From NCBI RefSeq assembly GCF_016859125.1, contig NZ_CP069338.1, positions 806,001-870,000 on the forward strand: 64,000 nucleotides of DNA. The letters run 5' to 3'. Under the pieces are notes generated by a model. The model saw only the letters and a list, made by a program, of their open reading frames with translations, was not told the origin of the DNA and did no database searches. This stretch comes from Archangium violaceum. GTDB lineage: Bacteria; Myxococcota; Myxococcia; Myxococcales; Myxococcaceae. A program made the position numbers and the translations under genes. Below are positions 34,854 through 45,142 of this stretch, piece by piece (positions within the stretch are counted from its first letter, which is position 1; each line of letters begins with the position of its first letter).

Positions 34854-35372
34854 ATGAGCGACACGCGGCGCAGGTTCACCTTCTTCTGGCGGCAGGAGTC
34901 ACCCTTCTCTCAATGGCACCCGTCGGAGTTCGTGGCGGGCGGTGCGCGGTTCACGTGCGCCGAGCAGTACATGATGCACGGCAAGGCGGTGCTCTTCGGA
35001 GACACGGAGATCGCGGCACGCATGCTGGAGGCGAAGAGTCCCAAGGAGCACAAGGCGCTCGGCCGCAAGGTCCGCGGCTTCGACGGCGCGGTGTGGGAGC
35101 GGGAGCGCGAGCGCATCGTCTACGAGGGCAACCACGCCAGGTTCACCCAGAACGCCGGGTTGCTCGCGGCGCTCCTGGCCACGGCGGGCACGGAGCTGGT
35201 GGAGGCCAGCCCGTTGGATCGCATCTGGGGCGTGGGCCTGTCGGCGGAGGATCCGCGCATCCAGGATCCGGCGACGTGGCGGGGCCAGAACCTGCTCGGC
35301 AAGGTCCTCACGCGACTGCGCGAGGACCTGCTCGCCTCGGGCGTGATGCAGGCCCGTCCGGCACGACCCTGA
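34854..35372 (+). CDS. NADAR family N-glycosidase (YbiA-like)
   Basis: A 172-residue protein with YbiA/NADAR signatures: FTFFWRQESPFSQWHPSEF, FTCAEQYMMHGKAVLFGD and the closing IWGVGLSAEDPRIQDP with WRGQNLLGKVL. In E. coli YbiA cleaves toxic early riboflavin intermediates; other NADARs remove ADP-ribose from nucleic acids or act near NAD metabolism. The start at ATG 34854 has GAGGA four bases upstream; the ATG at 34830 lies inside a palindrome. It converges on an SDR gene with a bidirectional terminator between them. Confidence 0.87.
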   Translation: MSDTRRRFTFFWRQESPFSQWHPSEFVAGGARFTCAEQYMMHGKAVLFGDTEIAARMLEAKSPKEHKALGRKVRGFDGAVWERERERIVYEGNHARFTQNAGLLAALLATAGTELVEASPLDRIWGVGLSAEDPRIQDPATWRGQNLLGKVLTRLREDLLASGVMQARPARP

Positions 35373-35407
35373 GCGTCAGGAGCGGGCGGCCCTGACGGCG
35401 CTCAGGG
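35367..35407. terminator. Bidirectional two-part hairpin between NADAR and SDR genes
   Basis: CCCTGAGC (35367-35374) pairs with GCTCAGGG (35400-35407). Inside it GTCAGG (35375-35380) pairs with CCTGAC (35391-35396). A 3-base bulge separates the stems. The structure spans both convergent stop codons. Confidence 0.6.
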
Positions 35408-36202
35408 CCGCGTCTGCTTCATCATCCGCGAGGCCAGGCGATCCGCCACGCCCGGCACGAGCGCCTTGAGGGCCATCATCAGCTTCGCCGCGGGCATCAT
35501 CACCACCTCGCGCTCGCGGCGTTCCATGGCGCGCAGGATGAGGTCCGAGCAGGTGCGCGCGTCCATCATCCGGTTCTCCTCCTCGGCGATGTCCGTATGG
35601 CCAGCCGTCCCATCGGGGCCGAGCGCCCGGGCGCGGATGTCGGTGGCGACGAACCCGGGGGACACGACGAGCACATCCACTCCGGTGCCGCTCAGCTCGA
35701 TGCGCAGCGAGTCGAAGAATCCCTGCATCGCGTGCTTGCTCGCGGAGTAGCCCGTGCGGGTAGGCACGCCGCTCTTTCCCGTCAGCGAGGAGACGGCGAC
35801 GAGCAGGCCCCCGCGCGCCTTCACATGTGGGAGCGCATGGTGCGTGCAGTAGACCGCACCGAGGTAGTTCACCCGCATGAGGCGCTCGAAGAGCGACAGG
35901 TCCGTCACGTCCTCGAACCGCCCGCGCATCGCGAGCCCCGCGTTGTTCACGAGGTAGTCGATGCCGCCAAAGACTTCCACGGCCCGAGCCACCAGACGCC
36001 CACAGGCCTCGGGGTCGCTCACGTCCGTGGGCACCACGAGCGCACGACCTCCAGCCTGCTCGCACCGCTGCTTCACCCGGGCCAACGCTCCCTCGCCTCG
36101 CGCCGCGAGCACCACCTGGGCTCCACGGCCCGCGAGTGCCACCGCGAGCTCCTCACCGATTCCCGAGGACGCCCCGGTGATGACGGCTGTTTTTGCTCTC
36201 AT
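35402..36202 (-). CDS. Short-chain dehydrogenase/reductase
   Basis: A 266-residue classical SDR. The cofactor motif is VITGASSGIGEELA, with an Arg after beta-2 (VVLAARGEG) suggesting NADP(H). NNAGLAMRG is conserved, and the active site has Ser in AVSSLTGKSG and YSASKHAMQGF (YxxxK). Such proteins reduce lipids, steroids or sugars; the substrate is not predictable. ATG 36202 begins right at the cofactor fold. It is divergent from the HNH gene. Confidence 0.92.
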   Translation of the reverse strand: MRAKTAVITGASSGIGEELAVALAGRGAQVVLAARGEGALARVKQRCEQAGGRALVVPTDVSDPEACGRLVARAVEVFGGIDYLVNNAGLAMRGRFEDVTDLSLFERLMRVNYLGAVYCTHHALPHVKARGGLLVAVSSLTGKSGVPTRTGYSASKHAMQGFFDSLRIELSGTGVDVLVVSPGFVATDIRARALGPDGTAGHTDIAEEENRMMDARTCSDLILRAMERREREVVMMPAAKLMMALKALVPGVADRLASRMMKQTRP

Positions 36203-36276
36203 GGGGCGTCATGCTCGCATGCCTTCCACCCGCCACCCCATGGCATGAGGCACCTTCCCAACCTATTAGAAGACGT

Positions 36277-36633
36277 GTGAGCTCCTCCAAGCGCCGCCGC
36301 ATCCTCGACATCGTGGCCACCGACGCCACCTTCGAGCGGACCGAGCACCGCGGGCGCGAGGTCTGGCTCGGAAAGTGCTTGCACTGCAACGCCTACCTGC
36401 TCATTGGCTTGGACGGCGAGCCGATCAGCCGCGCGACCATCGAGCACATCGTTCCCCGGGTGCATGGCGGCACGGACGCGCTGGAGAACCTGGGCCTGGC
36501 GTGTGCGCGCTGCAACCAGGGCAAAGGCAGCCGGCATGATCGGCACTACCACCGGGACGCCCGGGTCCGGGAACTGGTGGAGCGCTTGTTGGAGCGCCGA
36601 CGAGAGCGTTGGCGCGACCCCGACGACGCCTGA
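36277..36633 (+). CDS. HNH endonuclease
   Basis: A 118-residue small HNH nuclease. The zinc-type core is visible: CLHCNAYLLIGLD, then TIEHIVPRVHGGTDALENL and ACARCNQGKGSRHD, with the two CxxC pairs flanking the EHIVPR active site. The start is assigned at GTG 36277 (VSSSKRRRILDIV) because the upstream ATG at 36193 would run into the divergent SDR start. Stand-alone HNH proteins occur both as host housekeeping nucleases and as mobile-element genes; no restriction genes or phage genes adjoin. Confidence 0.8.
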   Translation: MSSSKRRRILDIVATDATFERTEHRGREVWLGKCLHCNAYLLIGLDGEPISRATIEHIVPRVHGGTDALENLGLACARCNQGKGSRHDRHYHRDARVRELVERLLERRRERWRDPDDA

Positions 36634-37012
36634 CGGGCCTCGCGGTTCAACCCCCCCTACGATCTCGTAGAAGAGAACATCATCCGGGCAAGTTTGCAGC
36701 CGCGCCACAACGCCGTGGGTCGTGGTATCCCGCCGCTCGCGGACAGAGAAAGGTTGACACCCGGAAAATGATGCTCGATGGTCACGCGCCGCGTTGGGAC
36801 GGGACAAGGAGGAGGGATCCCGTCCACGGCAACTCTTCAGTTGGATGGGGTCGGGCGTGTCCGCATGTCTCCTGCCAGGGCAGGAGTCCTAGCAGCCACA
36901 GCAACGCCGTGCATGAGCTTCTTGTTCCAGTCTCCCTGTGCCGTCTCCGAAAAGCCGCTTCGTCCTCCCGTCGCGTCTTCCGGAGTCCACTGACTAGCCC
37001 CCGGTCCTGGTA
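36634..37012 (+). promoter_or_regulatory. Promoter and leader region of the act-cox respiratory operon
   Basis: A 379-base gap with no convincing gene. It holds a 14-base palindrome, CTACGA-TC-TCGTAG (36657-36670), a consensus TTGACA at 36754-36759 without a matching -10 at normal spacing, and a hairpin (CTCCTGC/GCAGGAG, 36869-36886, loop CAGG). The first gene, actA, has only a weak ribosome site (GGTAATG). The region presumably carries the operon promoter and an mRNA leader of unknown use. Confidence 0.45.
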
Positions 37013-37675
37013 ATGAGCGGTCCTCTCTTCCCACGCTGGACGAACACGGTGTCGCGGGCTTCCGCCGCGGCGCTTCTTGCAATCCCCGCGATCGCGCTTG
37101 GCGGTCTGATGGCGTACGTGCGTTCTCCGTTCGTCACGAATCAGAACCGCCCGCTCGAACAGCCGATCGAGTTCGATCACCGGCATCACTCCGGTGACGA
37201 GCAGATCGACTGCCGCTACTGCCACTTCTCCGTGGAGAAGTCGCCGTCGGCGGGCATTCCCTCCACCACCGTGTGTATGTCCTGCCACGCCCAGGTGTGG
37301 AACCAGAGCCCGTATCTGGCGCTGGTGCGGCAGGCCTACTTCACGGACCAGCCCATCCCCTGGGTCCGGGTCCACAACCTGCCGGACTTCGTCTACTTCA
37401 ACCACGCCATCCACGTGGCCAAGGGAGTGGGCTGCGTCACCTGCCACGGCCGCGTGGACATGATGGGCGCCATCGAGCAGGTCGCGCCGCTCACCATGCA
37501 GTGGTGCTTGGACTGCCACCGCAACCCCAAGCCCAACCTGCGTCCGCAGGAGTTCATCACCAGCATGACCTGGCAGCCGCCGGCCGACCCCCAGGAGGCC
37601 GCGGCGCTCGCGGACAAGCTGTCTAGCGAGAACGACGTCCACGCGCGCACGAGCTGCACGACATGCCACCGCTGA
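37013..37675 (+). CDS. actA: Alternative Complex III subunit A, pentaheme cytochrome c
   Basis: A 220-residue membrane-anchored protein. An N-terminal hydrophobic helix (AAALLAIPAIALGGLMAYV) is followed by five CxxCH heme sites: CRYCH, CMSCH, CVTCH, CLDCH and CTTCH. In the Act quinol:cytochrome c oxidoreductase, ActA forms the periplasmic heme wire with ActE. It is the first gene of an operon continuing through coxD. Confidence 0.95.
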   Translation: MSGPLFPRWTNTVSRASAAALLAIPAIALGGLMAYVRSPFVTNQNRPLEQPIEFDHRHHSGDEQIDCRYCHFSVEKSPSAGIPSTTVCMSCHAQVWNQSPYLALVRQAYFTDQPIPWVRVHNLPDFVYFNHAIHVAKGVGCVTCHGRVDMMGAIEQVAPLTMQWCLDCHRNPKPNLRPQEFITSMTWQPPADPQEAAALADKLSSENDVHARTSCTTCHR

Positions 37676-37698
37676 AGCCCAAGCTCGACGGAGCCCCC

Positions 37699-40600
37699 AT
37701 GAAGGACACCCCTACTTCCTTCGCCCTGCCGGTCGTCTCGGACAAGGCCGAAGCCGCGCACGACCACGACCATGAGCACGACGTCGTTGGCCAGGCGCTC
37801 GATCACGCCTCCGCGCACGCCGTGGCTTCCGAGGGCGCCTACGGAAAGACCTACTGGCGCAGCCTCGAGGAGAAGCTCAACAAGCCCGAGTACCTCGAGG
37901 AGAGCCGCCCCGAGTTCCCCGAGGGCGCGGACCTGCCCCCCACCGGCGTGGCCCGCCGCGAGTTCATGCAGCTGCTGGGCGCCTCGCTGGCGCTGGCCGG
38001 CGCCACCGCCTGCTCCACCCGCCCGGTGGACGAGCGCATGGTGCCCTACACCCGCACGCCGCCCGAGCTCGTCCCGGGCAACCCGCTGCACTACGCCACG
38101 GGCATGACGTTCGGGGGCCACACCTCCGGCCTGCTGGTGATGACGCGCGAGGGCCGCCCCATCAAGGTCGAGGGCAACCCGCAGCACCCCGTCAACCTGG
38201 GTGCCGCCGGCCCCTTCGAGCAGGCCTTCCTGCTGTCCCTGTACGATCCGCAGCGCGCCCGCGTGCTGCGCTACCGCAAGGAGCCGCGCTCGCTGCGCAC
38301 CTTCGGCGAGGAGCTCGGCACGGTCATCGCCCGGGCCGCTCAGCAGAACGGCGGGGCGCGCGTGCGCTTCCTCTCCGAGCCGAACACCTCGCCGGTGCTC
38401 GGCGACCTGCGCTCGCGCATCCAGCAGCGGCTGCCCAACGCCCGCTTCCACAGCTACACCGCCGTCACGCAGGATCCCGCCAGCGAGGGCTCGCGCGCCG
38501 TGTTCGGCCAGCCGGCCACCCCGCTGTACGACTTCTCCAAGGCGGACGTCATCGTCTCGCTGGACGCGGACTTCCTGGAGAGCCGCCCGTCCAACCTCGC
38601 CTATGCCCGCGCCTTCGCGCGCCGGCGTGACCCGGCCGAGGGCAACCTCAACCGCCTCTACGTCGCCGAGCCGCGCTTCTCCATCACCGGCGGCATGGCG
38701 GACCACCGTCTGCGTGTGACGTCCGCCGAGGTCCTCGCCGTCGCCGCCGCCATCGCCTCGCGCGTGGGTGGTGGGGTGGAAGGCTTGGCTGGCGCCGCCG
38801 CCGCGAAGGCGCAGCTCAACGCCGCCCACCAGAAGTGGGTGGACGCCGTCGCCGCCGACCTGCGTGCCGCCGCCGGCCGCAGCGTGGTGGTGCCCGGTGA
38901 GCGCCAGCCCGCCGTGGTGCACGCCCTGGCCGCCGCCCTCAACACGGCGCTCGGCAACGTGGGCCAGACGGTCCGCTACATCCCGGCCGTCATCGACGAG
39001 CGCACTGGCGCCGCCAGCCTGCGCCCGCTCGTGGACGAGCTGAGGAATGGCGCGGTGGACGTGCTCGTCATCACCTCGTGGAACCCGCTCTACCGCTCGC
39101 CGGTGGACCTGGGGCTCCAGGAGGTGCTGGACCCGAAGACGAACCCCAACCGCAACAAGCTCACCGTCGTCTACACCTCGCTCTTCGAGGACGAGACGAG
39201 CGCCTACGCCGACTGGTTCATCCCGGCCGCGCACGAGCTGGAGGCCTGGAGTGATGGCCGGGCGATCGACGGCACGGTGTCCATCGTGCAGCCGCTCATC
39301 CAGCCGCTCTTCAACGGCGTGCCCGCCGCGGAGCTGTACGCGCTCTTCCTCGGCGAGCCGTTCCGCAGCAGCTATCAGATCCTCCGCGACTTCTATCGCG
39401 GTCGCGCCGCCGCCGACACGGACTTCGAGACGGCGTGGGAGACGTGGGTGTCCGTGGGCATCGTCCCCGGCAGCGCCCTGGCCCCCCTGGCTGGCACCCC
39501 CAACGTGGAGGGCGCCCGCGCGCTCGTGGACGCCTATACCCCGCCCGCCGCTGGCGGCCTCGAGGTGAACTTCGTCCCGGACTACAAGGTCTATGACGGC
39601 CAGTTCGCCAACATGTCCTGGCTCCAGGAGCTGCCGGATCCCATCTCGAAGATGACCTGGGACAACGCGGCCTACATCAGCCCGGCCACCGCCGAGAAGC
39701 TGGGGCTGGAGCCGGGAGATGTGGCCATGCTCACCTACCGCGACCGCCAGATGGAGGTGCCCGTGTGGATCCTCCCCGGCACCGCGGACAACGTGGTGGT
39801 GCTGCCGCTGGGTTATGGCCGCACGGGTCTGTTCGAGACCATCGCCCGGGAGGTGGGCTTCAACGCCAACCGGGTGCGCACCATGGATGCGCCCTGGTTC
39901 GACGGTGGCGCGAAGCTGGAGAAGACGCGCGGCACGCACACGTTCGCCCTCAGCCAGAGCCACTGGCGCATGGAGGGCCGCCCGCTGGCCCTGGACATGT
40001 CGGTGGCCCAGTTCCGCAAGGAGCAGGAGCTTGAGAAGAGGCACGCCAGCCCCATTCTCGCCCGCGTGCGAGGTGACGTCGAGAACGCCAACCTCCTGCC
40101 CAACTACGAGTACAACGACTACAAGTGGGGCATGGCCATCGACCTGGCCCGCTGCACGGGTTGCTCGGCGTGCGTGGTGGCCTGCCAGGCGGAGAACAAC
40201 ATCCCCGTGGTGGGCAAGGAGCAGGTGATCCGCAGCCGTGAGATGCAGTGGCTGCGCATCGACCGGTACTTCTCCGGTGACGAGCTGCACGATCCCGAGA
40301 TGATCATGCAGCCGGTGATGTGCGTGCACTGCGAGAAGGCGCCCTGCGAGTACGTGTGCCCGGTGAACGCCACCGTCCACTCGGACGAGGGCCTCAACGA
40401 GATGATCTACAACCGCTGCGTCGGCACGCGGTACTGCTCCAACAACTGCCCGTACAAGGTCCGCCGCTTCAACTACCTGCACTACAGCGCGGACAAGACG
40501 CCCACCCAGAAGATGCAGATGAACCCGGACGTCACGGTGCGCAACCGCGGCGTCATGGAGAAGTGCACCTACTGCGTGCAGCGCATCGAGCGCGTCCGCA

Positions 40601-40869
40601 TCAAGGCGCGGGTGGAGAAGCGGCCCATCTTCGAGAAGGAGCTGCAGACCGCCTGCCAGCAGACGTGCCCCACCGAGGCCATCGTGTTCGGCACCCTGAG
40701 CGACCCCAACGCCCAGGTGACGAAGCACCACAACGACGAGCGCGCCTACAAGCTGCTGAACGAGCTGGGCACCAGGCCTCGTACCGCCCACCTCATCCGT
40801 CTGCGCAACCCCAATCCCGCCCTCGCGTCCGCCAGCCCCTCCGAGGCGGGTCACGAAGGAGGCCACTGA
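37699..40869 (+). CDS. actB: Alternative Complex III subunit B, molybdopterin-oxidoreductase-like / iron-sulfur subunit
   Basis: About 1,056 residues. A TAT-like signal (ARREFMQLLGASLALAG) precedes a large domain related to Mo-bis-MGD enzymes, which in ActB carries no cofactor. The C-terminal ferredoxin-like domain holds four Cys clusters: CTGCSACVVAC, CVHCEKAPCEYVCP, CVGTRYCSNNCPY and CTYCVQ with CQQTCP. Electrons are thought to pass through these in the complex. ATG 37699 has GACGGAG upstream; an earlier ATG at 37663 overlaps actA by 13 bases. Confidence 0.94.
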   Translation: MKDTPTSFALPVVSDKAEAAHDHDHEHDVVGQALDHASAHAVASEGAYGKTYWRSLEEKLNKPEYLEESRPEFPEGADLPPTGVARREFMQLLGASLALAGATACSTRPVDERMVPYTRTPPELVPGNPLHYATGMTFGGHTSGLLVMTREGRPIKVEGNPQHPVNLGAAGPFEQAFLLSLYDPQRARVLRYRKEPRSLRTFGEELGTVIARAAQQNGGARVRFLSEPNTSPVLGDLRSRIQQRLPNARFHSYTAVTQDPASEGSRAVFGQPATPLYDFSKADVIVSLDADFLESRPSNLAYARAFARRRDPAEGNLNRLYVAEPRFSITGGMADHRLRVTSAEVLAVAAAIASRVGGGVEGLAGAAAAKAQLNAAHQKWVDAVAADLRAAAGRSVVVPGERQPAVVHALAAALNTALGNVGQTVRYIPAVIDERTGAASLRPLVDELRNGAVDVLVITSWNPLYRSPVDLGLQEVLDPKTNPNRNKLTVVYTSLFEDETSAYADWFIPAAHELEAWSDGRAIDGTVSIVQPLIQPLFNGVPAAELYALFLGEPFRSSYQILRDFYRGRAAADTDFETAWETWVSVGIVPGSALAPLAGTPNVEGARALVDAYTPPAAGGLEVNFVPDYKVYDGQFANMSWLQELPDPISKMTWDNAAYISPATAEKLGLEPGDVAMLTYRDRQMEVPVWILPGTADNVVVLPLGYGRTGLFETIAREVGFNANRVRTMDAPWFDGGAKLEKTRGTHTFALSQSHWRMEGRPLALDMSVAQFRKEQELEKRHASPILARVRGDVENANLLPNYEYNDYKWGMAIDLARCTGCSACVVACQAENNIPVVGKEQVIRSREMQWLRIDRYFSGDELHDPEMIMQPVMCVHCEKAPCEYVCPVNATVHSDEGLNEMIYNRCVGTRYCSNNCPYKVRRFNYLHYSADKTPTQKMQMNPDVTVRNRGVMEKCTYCVQRIERVRIKARVEKRPIFEKELQTACQQTCPTEAIVFGTLSDPNAQVTKHHNDERAYKLLNELGTRPRTAHLIRLRNPNPALASASPSEAGHEGGH

Positions 40870-40872
40870 GTC

Positions 40873-42321
<1,449 letters not shown>

Positions 42322-42324
42322 TCC

Positions 42325-42876
42325 ATGTCCGCCGAGACCAAGGTTCTGGATAGCTGGGTGCTCGCCGAGTTCGCCACTCCCGACGCCCTGGTGGATGCCA
42401 CCCGGCAGATGCGGGAGAAGGGCTACGAAGGCATGGACACCTATTCGCCCTACCCGCTGCATGGCGGGTCCGAGGCGCTGGGCCTGCCGCCCTCCCGCGT
42501 GCCCTTCATCGCCCTGGGTGGCGCGCTGACGGGTATCGTCACGGCGCTCGCCTTCCAGACGTACATGAACACCTTCGACTACCCCATCAACGTGGGTGGT
42601 CGTCCGACGCTGAGTCTGCCGGCCTGGGTGCCCATCACCTTCGAGCTCGCGGTGCTGCTGACGGCGTTCGGCATCTTCTTCGGTCTGCTGGGGCTCAGCC
42701 GTCTGCCCCAGCCGTACCACCCGGTCTTCGAGAGCGAGGAGTTCCGCAGCGCGTCCACGCACGGCTACTGGCTGAGCGTGCCGAAGGCCCTCACCGCCAA
42801 GGCGGATGACATCATGGACCAGCTCAAGGCACTGGGCGCGACCCACGTGACCGTTGTCTCGGGAGAGAAGGAATGA
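42325..42876 (+). CDS. actD: Alternative Complex III subunit D (DUF3341)
   Basis: A 183-residue protein. A cytoplasmic N-terminal domain (LAEFATPDALVDATRQMRE, DTYSPYPLHG) is followed by two helices (ALGGALTGIVTALAFQTYMN and FELAVLLTAFGIFFGLLGL). This is the DUF3341 layout of ActD. Its stop overlaps actE by four bases. Confidence 0.94.
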   Translation: MSAETKVLDSWVLAEFATPDALVDATRQMREKGYEGMDTYSPYPLHGGSEALGLPPSRVPFIALGGALTGIVTALAFQTYMNTFDYPINVGGRPTLSLPAWVPITFELAVLLTAFGIFFGLLGLSRLPQPYHPVFESEEFRSASTHGYWLSVPKALTAKADDIMDQLKALGATHVTVVSGEKE

Positions 42877-43433
42877 GGTGGCTCATCCCCACGGCCGGGC
42901 TCGCCCTGGCCGGTTGCAACGTCCCGTCCGAGTTCCTCCAGCGCATGGAGGCACAGGCCAAGTACGAGTACTACGAGACGAGCGAGTTCTGGGCGGATGG
43001 CAAGGCCATGCGCACCCCACCCGAGGGCACCATCCCGCGCGAGCGCCCGGTGGGCAACCCCGGCCTCACCACGGGCCGGGTCAACGGCACGCTCGTGTCC
43101 ACCATCCCGCTCGAGCTCAACCGCGAGGTGCTCGAGCAGGGACAGAAGCACTACAACATCGTCTGCTCGCAGTGCCACGGCCAGCTCGGTGACGGCAACA
43201 GCGTGGTGGCGGAGAACATGGCCCTGCGCCTGCCTCCGTCGCTGCTGCAGATCGCCAACAAGCCGGACGGGCACTTCTTCGTCGCCATGACCGAGGGCTA
43301 CGGCGTGATGCCGTCCTTCGCTGGCGAGCTCAACATCCAGGAGCGGTGGGCCGTCGTGGCCTACGTCCGTGCGCTGCAGCGCGCCCGCAACACGCAGGCG
43401 GGCGGCCAGCCTCTTCCGCAGGAGAACCGATGA
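42873..43433 (+). CDS. actE: Alternative Complex III subunit E, monoheme cytochrome c lipoprotein
   Basis: A 186-residue lipoprotein (MRWLIPTAGLALAGCN, lipobox AGC) with one heme site CSQCHGQLGDGNS and the Met-ligand region GYGVMPSFA. In the Act complex it receives electrons from ActA and hands them to the oxidase or a soluble cytochrome. It overlaps both neighbours by ATGA. Confidence 0.94.
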   Translation: MRWLIPTAGLALAGCNVPSEFLQRMEAQAKYEYYETSEFWADGKAMRTPPEGTIPRERPVGNPGLTTGRVNGTLVSTIPLELNREVLEQGQKHYNIVCSQCHGQLGDGNSVVAENMALRLPPSLLQIANKPDGHFFVAMTEGYGVMPSFAGELNIQERWAVVAYVRALQRARNTQAGGQPLPQENR

Positions 43434-44641
43434 TTGCCGTGGACCGTTTCAACGGCGGCTCCAAGGCGATGACGCTGGCTGGGGCCATCGGCGTCATCGG
43501 CCTGGTGCTGACCATCGTGGGCTTCGTCACCGCACCCCAGGCGACGATGTTCAGCTACCTGCTCGCCTTCTGCTACTGGCTGGGCATCTCGGTGGCCTCC
43601 ATCATCATGGTGGCCATCTTCCACACGGCCAAGGCCAAGTGGATCACCATCCTGCGCCGCAGCATGGAGACCATGGGCGCCAGCGTGGTGGTGTTCGTCA
43701 TCCTGCTGCTGCCCATCCTCTTCGGGGCCGGGTACATCTTCCCCTGGGTGGATCCGGCGGCCTGGCAGTTCCCCGGCACCGACGGCATGAAGTTCAGCGA
43801 GGTGGAGCTGCACCACCTGCACCACAAGCACCCGTACCTGAACCTGACCTTCTTCTACATCCGTCAGGCCATCTACTTCGGGGTGTGGATCTTCGTGGCG
43901 TGGCGGCTGCGCGCCTGGAGCACCGAGCAGGACAACACCGGCGCGCTGGAGCTCACCGTCAAGCAGCGGCGCTTCTCCCCCGGTTCGCTCCCGTTCCTTG
44001 CGCTGACCATTACTTTTGCTGGTTTCGACTGGCTGATGACCCTCACGCCGCTCTGGCAGTCCACCATCTTCGGCGTCTATTACTTCGCCGGCAGCTTCCT
44101 GGCGGCGTTCTGCGTGCTGACGATCGCCACGGTGAACGCGCAGGGCAAGGATGGGTACGGCACCTTGGTGACGACGGCGCACTACCACAACCTGGGTAAG
44201 CTCATGCTGGCCTTCACGGCCTTCTGGGCCTACATCGCCTTCTCCCAGTTCCTCCTCATCTGGATCGCCAACATCCCGGAGGAGGCCGGCTGGTTCAAGC
44301 TGCGCATCGAGGGCGGCTGGCAGCCGCTGTCCATCTCGCTCTTCGTCATGGGCTTCGTGGTGCCCTTCTTCACCCTGCTGTCGCGCAACCTGAAGCTCAA
44401 GCCGCGGCTGCTCGCGGTGGTGGCCGTGTACCTGCTGGTGATGCACGCGGTGGACATGTACTGGCTCATCTGGCCGGCGTTCTCGCCGCAGGGCCCGTCG
44501 TTCCACTGGACGCTCATCACCGCCTTCGCGGGGGTGGGTGGACTGGCCGTGGCCGGAGCGATCTGGCAGGCCCGGGGCCGCTACTCGCTGCCCGTGAAGG
44601 ATCCCTACATCTCTGAGTCGCTGAGGTACGTGCAGCCATGA
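43430..44641 (+). CDS. actF: Alternative Complex III subunit F, membrane protein
   Basis: A 403-residue polytopic protein with about ten helices, related to NrfD proteins but more divergent than ActC. Clear pieces are FCYWLGISVASIIMVAIFH and the end YWLIWPAFSPQGPSFHW. ATG 43430 overlaps the actE stop; an apparent upstream extension in frame is shadow of actE. The stop overlaps the next gene by four bases. Confidence 0.93.
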   Translation: MIAVDRFNGGSKAMTLAGAIGVIGLVLTIVGFVTAPQATMFSYLLAFCYWLGISVASIIMVAIFHTAKAKWITILRRSMETMGASVVVFVILLLPILFGAGYIFPWVDPAAWQFPGTDGMKFSEVELHHLHHKHPYLNLTFFYIRQAIYFGVWIFVAWRLRAWSTEQDNTGALELTVKQRRFSPGSLPFLALTITFAGFDWLMTLTPLWQSTIFGVYYFAGSFLAAFCVLTIATVNAQGKDGYGTLVTTAHYHNLGKLMLAFTAFWAYIAFSQFLLIWIANIPEEAGWFKLRIEGGWQPLSISLFVMGFVVPFFTLLSRNLKLKPRLLAVVAVYLLVMHAVDMYWLIWPAFSPQGPSFHWTLITAFAGVGGLAVAGAIWQARGRYSLPVKDPYISESLRYVQP

Positions 44642-45120
44642 AGAAGACCGAGTCGGAGCTCGAGTCGCGCGTCATCCGTGGCGCGCACGGCGTGGCCGCC
44701 GAGGAGGACCACATCCTCACCGGGAAGGTCGTCCAGGTGGGTGTGGGCGCCATCGTCATCTTCATCATCGGTGGAATCTGGGCCTGGCGGCTCCAGGTGG
44801 CGACGATGCGTGCGTTCGCCCCCGAGGGTGCCGCCGAGATTCCGGCCCTCATCACGCCGGACAAGGACTACAAGACCGCCTACGAGATCGGCATCGTGAA
44901 CCAGCGGTTGTTCCAGCTGGACACGCACGCCGAGGAGAAGATCCGAGCCCAGCAGCAGGCCCTGCAGAACGGCTGGGCGGAGGATCCTGGAGTGGTGGCC
45001 CGTCCCACCATCAACCAGGCGATGGAGCAGGTCGTCGCCGAGCAGGCGGCCGCGAGGCAGCAGGCTCCGGCCCCCACCCCCACCCCCGCACCGCAGCAAC
45101 CGGCGCCCCCGAGCCCGTAG
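44638..45120 (+). CDS. Single-TM protein of the act-cox operon, unknown role
   Basis: A 160-residue protein. A short cytosolic N-terminus precedes one helix (VVQVGVGAIVIFIIGGIWAW), then a periplasmic part with helical Gln/Ala-rich sequence and a Pro-rich tail (PTPTPAPQQPAPPSP). No heme or metal motif. It sits between actF and the sco gene and is translationally coupled to actF, so it is probably an accessory or assembly factor of the Act complex or oxidase. I do not know a named homolog. Confidence 0.8.
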   Translation: MKKTESELESRVIRGAHGVAAEEDHILTGKVVQVGVGAIVIFIIGGIWAWRLQVATMRAFAPEGAAEIPALITPDKDYKTAYEIGIVNQRLFQLDTHAEEKIRAQQQALQNGWAEDPGVVARPTINQAMEQVVAEQAAARQQAPAPTPTPAPQQPAPPSP

Positions 45121-45142
45121 TTCGCGGTAGAAGAGAAGCACG

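Noticed and set aside
36277-36633. HNH gene as part of a defence or restriction island
   Set aside because: Flanking genes are an SDR and the respiratory operon; no methylase, phage or other defence gene adjoins.
36754-36782. Complete sigma-70 promoter before actA
   Set aside because: TTGACA is perfect but no acceptable -10 lies at 16-18 bp spacing (GATGGT), so only the region is reported.
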